Below, piece after piece: positions 23,384 to 26,411 of a stretch of 26,411 nucleotides of DNA. The notes beneath the pieces were generated by a model, which was given only the letters and a program-made list of their open reading frames with translations, was not told the DNA's origin and ran no database searches. Numbering within the stretch: the first letter of the stretch is position 1; each line of letters opens with the position of its first letter. The translations under genes and the position numbers were made by a program. This stretch comes from an uncultured Ellagibacter sp. (GTDB taxonomy: Bacteria > Actinomycetota > Coriobacteriia > Coriobacteriales > Eggerthellaceae). The stretch is from assembly GCF_934636505.1 (NCBI RefSeq), contig NZ_CAKUAL010000023.1, positions 1 through 26,411 of the forward strand, given 5' to 3'.

Positions 23384-23443
23384 GTGTTGCAGAAGATTCC
23401 GAGGCGCTTCACCTGCCTCTTCGTTTTCCTGAAAGGATTGACT

Positions 23444-24367
23444 ATGGGCTTTTTCGATCGCATCAGCGAGGGTCTTTCGCGCTCGCGTGATAAATTCAAG
23501 GAGCAGATGAACGTCCTGCTCGACCGTGGGCCGGACTTGGACGACGAGTTTTGGGACGGGCTCGAGGAGACGCTCATCTTAAGCGATGTCGGCGCCCCGG
23601 CGGCGAGTTCCATCGTAGAGAACCTGCGCGACCAGGCGACGCGCAAGGCGCTTCCCGACGCCTACGCTGTGCTCGATATGCTGAACGAGCAGATCGCGAG
23701 CACGTTTACCGAGGGCGGGGAAGAGGTCTTCGGCGGCGATCCCGCGCTCGTGCTCTTCGTGGGCATCAACGGCACGGGCAAGACGACGACCGTCGGCAAG
23801 CTTGCCAAGGAAGCCTCCGATGCGGGCCGTAACGTTATCTTGGGCAGCGCCGACACCTTCCGCGCTGCTGCGATTGAGCAGCTTGAGGTCTGGGCGCGCC
23901 GTGCCGATGTCGAGGTTGTCGAGCGCGAACGGGGGAGCGACCCTGCGAGCGTGTGCTACGCCACGATCGAGCGTGCGGAGGAAACGGGTGCGGATCTGGT
24001 GCTCATCGACACCGCAGGTCGCCTGCATACCTCTGCCGACCTTATGCGCGAGCTCGAGAAGGTTGTGAACGTCGTGCGCAAGCGTTCACAGCTGCCAGTC
24101 TACACCGTGCTCGTCATCGATGCGACGACCGGCCAAAACGGCCTGCAACAGGCGCGCGAGTTCAACAACTCGCTTTCCCTCGACGGCATCGTTGTCACCA
24201 AGCTCGACGGTACGGCGAAGGGCGGCATCGCGCTTGCCGTGAGCCACGAGCTTGAGCTTCCCGTGCTGAAGATCGGCGTGGGCGAGGGTATGGACGATTT
24301 GAAGGACTTCGACCCGCACGACTTCGCACGCGCCCTTATAGGCGACTTCGACGAGCGCGAGGCGTAG
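23444..24367 (+). CDS. ftsY: Signal recognition particle receptor FtsY
   Basis: A 307-residue SRP GTPase that receives ribosome-SRP complexes at the membrane and hands them to the Sec translocon. Residues 1-90 form the N domain, opening MGFFDRISEGLSRSR, whose basic amphipathic helix is the likely lipid-binding part. The long acidic A domain of E. coli FtsY is absent, as is usual in Gram-positives. The G domain has G1 GINGTGKTT (107-115), the DTFRAAA insertion-box motif (137-143), G3 DTAGR (189-193), G4 TKLD (252-255) and the closing GVGEGMDDL. ATG 23444 follows GAAAGGA; upstream frame extension is ruled out by the promoter and terminator there. It has its own promoter, and ffh does not follow. 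Confidence 0.97.
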   Translation: MGFFDRISEGLSRSRDKFKEQMNVLLDRGPDLDDEFWDGLEETLILSDVGAPAASSIVENLRDQATRKALPDAYAVLDMLNEQIASTFTEGGEEVFGGDPALVLFVGINGTGKTTTVGKLAKEASDAGRNVILGSADTFRAAAIEQLEVWARRADVEVVERERGSDPASVCYATIERAEETGADLVLIDTAGRLHTSADLMRELEKVVNVVRKRSQLPVYTVLVIDATTGQNGLQQAREFNNSLSLDGIVVTKLDGTAKGGIALAVSHELELPVLKIGVGEGMDDLKDFDPHDFARALIGDFDEREA

Positions 24368-24436
24368 CGGTCTTCACGTTTCGGCATCCGATGCGTGCCA
24401 ACCTCAGTAGCGCGTTCCATTCTTGCAAATCAAAAT

Positions 24437-24467
24437 ACGCTCGGCCCTTGCGGACCGAGCGTTTTTT
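24437..24467. terminator. Bidirectional terminator between ftsY and the SLH gene
   Basis: ACGCTCGG (24437-24444) and CCGAGCGT (24455-24462) form an 8-bp stem, extended by two inner C-G pairs past a mismatch. Six T follow on the plus strand (24462-24467) and TATTTTG on the minus strand. It serves convergent genes whose stops lie about 70 nt (ftsY) and 34 nt (SLH protein) away. Confidence 0.9.
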
Positions 24468-24495
24468 CATGCAAACAAGGTTGTTCTGAGATTAC

Positions 24496-26411
24496 TTAGA
24501 ACAGACCGTTGTAGCAAGAGTTGGCGACGACCTGGGCGGCCATAGCGCGGCTGAGCACGGTGTCAGCCTGGATGTAGCGGGTGCCCTCAACGTCGACGCC
24601 GGAGATGACGCCTTCGTTCAGAGCCCATGCAACGCCCTCAGTTGCCCAAACGGCAACGCCTTCAGCATCCGGCATGGCATTGAGCTTATCCATGGAGGGA
24701 TTCTCTGCTTTGAAGAGGCGGGAGAGAATGACGCACATGGTCTGGCGATCGCACGGGGTGTTCGGCTGGAACTCTTTGCCGTCAACGCCGGAGATGATTC
24801 CCTCGGCGACAGCCCAGTTGGCAGCCGGGGTGTAGAACTTGCCGTCCTCGACGTCGGGCAGGTTGGTCTCGTTCTTCACGTTCGTGAAGTCGGCGGAAGC
24901 GGCGTCAGGATTCATGATGCGATACAGGACAGTGGCGAACTCAGCGCGGGTGAGAGCGTTGCTCGGCCCGAAGAGGTCGGTGTCGGCATAGCCGGTCATG
25001 AACTTGGTGAAGTTGCAGAACGTGACGGCATCCTCATACCAGGAGTCGGCCTCGACGTCGGAGAAGATCTTCGACGCATGCGTGGTCTGCAGGTTCACGG
25101 TAACAACGCCGGTGGCAAGACGCCAGCCAGGAGCGTTGATCGTGCCGGTCTCGTCAGCCTTCCAGCCACGGAAGACCTTTGCGAGGGGGTAGGTGTTCAT
25201 GCTGGCGGCAGCCTGCGCCGTGTCGCTCACGGCTTCGCCGTCGGATTTCTGGGAGCCGTAGGTGAACGCGAGGATTGCCGGGGTCTCAACAGCGTTGGTG
25301 ATGTTGTTCACCTCAGAGGGGGACTGGTTGGGGTAGAACAGATTCTGCTCCGCGATTTCCTCGAAGGTGGGCTGATTCTTCCCGTAGAGGCCGTCGGTGC
25401 AGATGTACTGCAGGTTGGAGCCTTCAGTCCAGTACTGGTCGATGCCGGCATCCTTCAGAAGGTCGGCGAAGGTGATGTAGTCGGTAGCGGCGTAGCCCAC
25501 GACAGGGCCGTGGTTGGACTGCTGGTAGTACTGCGTGTCGGTGGCGAGCTTCGACTTCAGGTCGGCCATGGTGTAGGACTTCACGGTCAGGCCGTTGAGC
25601 TGCACGTTCAGGATCTTGTCGGTGATGGTGAAGGTGCCCTTGACCTGGCCGACGTAGTTGCCGATGCCGGTGATGGTGAAGCTGGCGGTGCCGGCATTCA
25701 CGTTGTTGGCGTACTCGATCGTGTAGTCGACATCCTTGGCGAGGAGGTTGCCTTCCTGGTCGGACACGGTGATCGGGGTGATGGCGCTGCCAGTGTAATA
25801 CTGCGTGTCAGTGCCGTTGATCTCGCAGTTGGAGATGCTGTTCACGGTCACGCCAGCCGGCGCCTTGACCGTGATGGCGACCACGCTGCCGGTAAGACGC
25901 CAACCAGCGTCGATGACGGCGCCTTCCTCGGAGGAGGACAGGTCGCGGGCGATGCCGATGCCAACCTTGGTGGAGTCGCCGGCCTTGTTGTCCTTGGTGA
26001 TGGTGCCATCAAGCTGGGAAAGCGCAGCGGCGAGCGCGTCAGCAGAAGTCTCGCCAGCGGTCGTCGAGCTCTTGTACCAGCCAGGAATCGCGATGCCTGC
26101 GGGAACCTCGATGGCCCCCGAGACATCATTAACCTCGGTGTTGGAACGATTCGGGTAGAAGTAGCCCGGCTCGTTGAGCTGCTCGTAGCTCGGCACGTTC
26201 TTCTTGTACACGCCGTCGGTGCAGGTGAACTGCAGCTTGGCGCCTTCCTTCCAGTACGCGGAAGCGCCGGCGTCGGCGATGAGCTTGTCGAATTCGACGA
26301 GCTTCTTGACGGCGAGAACGTTGACGTTGTTGTTCTTGGTGTACTGGTAGCCTGCATCGACCTCGGTCGCGAGAGCCGCGAACTCCTCGGCAGTGTAGGA
26401 CTTCAAGAGGG
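24496..26411 (-). CDS. S-layer-homology surface protein with tandem modules (N-terminus outside window)
   Basis: The C-terminal 638 codons of a large cell-surface protein; the start lies beyond the right edge. Numbering from the KSYTAEEF near the edge: module A about 2-180; an MBG-like Ig-fold domain about 200-262 (DYTIEYANNVNAGTASFTITGIGNYVG); a second copy of the module about 275-440; then three SLH domains at about 447-500, 515-566 and 578-632 (FSDVEADSWYEDAV, LTRAEFATVLYRI). SLH domains normally hold proteins to pyruvylated wall polymers. The two modules share KSYT at the start, a [FV]..LL-DAG...YW.EG..LQ[FY].CTDG[LV]Y centre, a [LY]FYPN[RQ] turn and a GWRL..GVV end. I cannot assign this module to a family with confidence. 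The function is unknown; adhesion or surface binding is a guess. Confidence 0.85.
   Translation of the reverse strand, partial: LLKSYTAEEFAALATEVDAGYQYTKNNNVNVLAVKKLVEFDKLIADAGASAYWKEGAKLQFTCTDGVYKKNVPSYEQLNEPGYFYPNRSNTEVNDVSGAIEVPAGIAIPGWYKSSTTAGETSADALAAALSQLDGTITKDNKAGDSTKVGIGIARDLSSSEEGAVIDAGWRLTGSVVAITVKAPAGVTVNSISNCEINGTDTQYYTGSAITPITVSDQEGNLLAKDVDYTIEYANNVNAGTASFTITGIGNYVGQVKGTFTITDKILNVQLNGLTVKSYTMADLKSKLATDTQYYQQSNHGPVVGYAATDYITFADLLKDAGIDQYWTEGSNLQYICTDGLYGKNQPTFEEIAEQNLFYPNQSPSEVNNITNAVETPAILAFTYGSQKSDGEAVSDTAQAAASMNTYPLAKVFRGWKADETGTINAPGWRLATGVVTVNLQTTHASKIFSDVEADSWYEDAVTFCNFTKFMTGYADTDLFGPSNALTRAEFATVLYRIMNPDAASADFTNVKNETNLPDVEDGKFYTPAANWAVAEGIISGVDGKEFQPNTPCDRQTMCVILSRLFKAENPSMDKLNAMPDAEGVAVWATEGVAWALNEGVISGVDVEGTRYIQADTVLSRAMAAQVVANSCYNGLF

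Overview
The window looks like a chromosome segment from a high-GC Gram-positive bacterium, most likely class Coriobacteriia (Eggerthellaceae-like). This is inference and no search was run. It rests on three things: GC-rich codon use; a gene order normally seen in Firmicutes and Coriobacteria (rpmB / Gls24 / fakA / recG / rsmD / DUF177 / rpmF / plsX / rnc / smc / ftsY); and two traits common in Coriobacteria, a Tat-exported lipoprotein solute-binding protein and a large S-layer-homology (SLH) surface protein.

Left block (1-4160): the end of rpe, a cysteine desulfurase, a PHP-family phosphatase, a Nif3/DUF34 protein and a coiled-coil zinc-ribbon protein. All are on the plus strand, tightly packed, and closed by two hairpins. 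Next, rpmB (minus strand) and a Gls24-family gene diverge from a shared promoter region. Gls24 is followed by fakA, recG and rsmD. A 186-nt gap before recG holds an unusually structured element: an 11-bp closing stem around three hairpins, with an 8-nt direct repeat that lets two segments compete for one partner.

Middle block (9671-17112): a coiled-coil protein, DUF177, rpmF, plsX, rnc and smc. FakA and PlsX both work in acyl-phosphate/phospholipid synthesis. rpmF and DUF177 are a classic pair, and rnc and smc belong to the same conserved string. coaD and acpP, often found in this string, are missing from their usual slots.

Right block: between smc and ftsY, usually close neighbours, lies a complete dipeptide-type ABC transporter operon (dppA-B-C-D-F; 17359-23311) with its own upstream operator-like repeats. 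A strong hairpin after dppA probably sets higher expression of the binding protein than of the membrane and ATPase parts. ftsY follows with its own promoter. A bidirectional terminator then separates it from the minus-strand, partial SLH protein that runs off the right edge. That protein carries two tandem copies of a roughly 170-residue module I cannot assign, plus an MBG-like domain.

Most of the window is conserved housekeeping DNA. I do not see a complete novel system such as a defence island, biosynthetic cluster, CRISPR array or mobile element. The candidates most worth a second look are the structured element upstream of recG, the tandem module in the SLH protein, the transporter insertion between smc and ftsY with its attenuator-like hairpins, and the Asp-to-Asn change in the RNase III active site.
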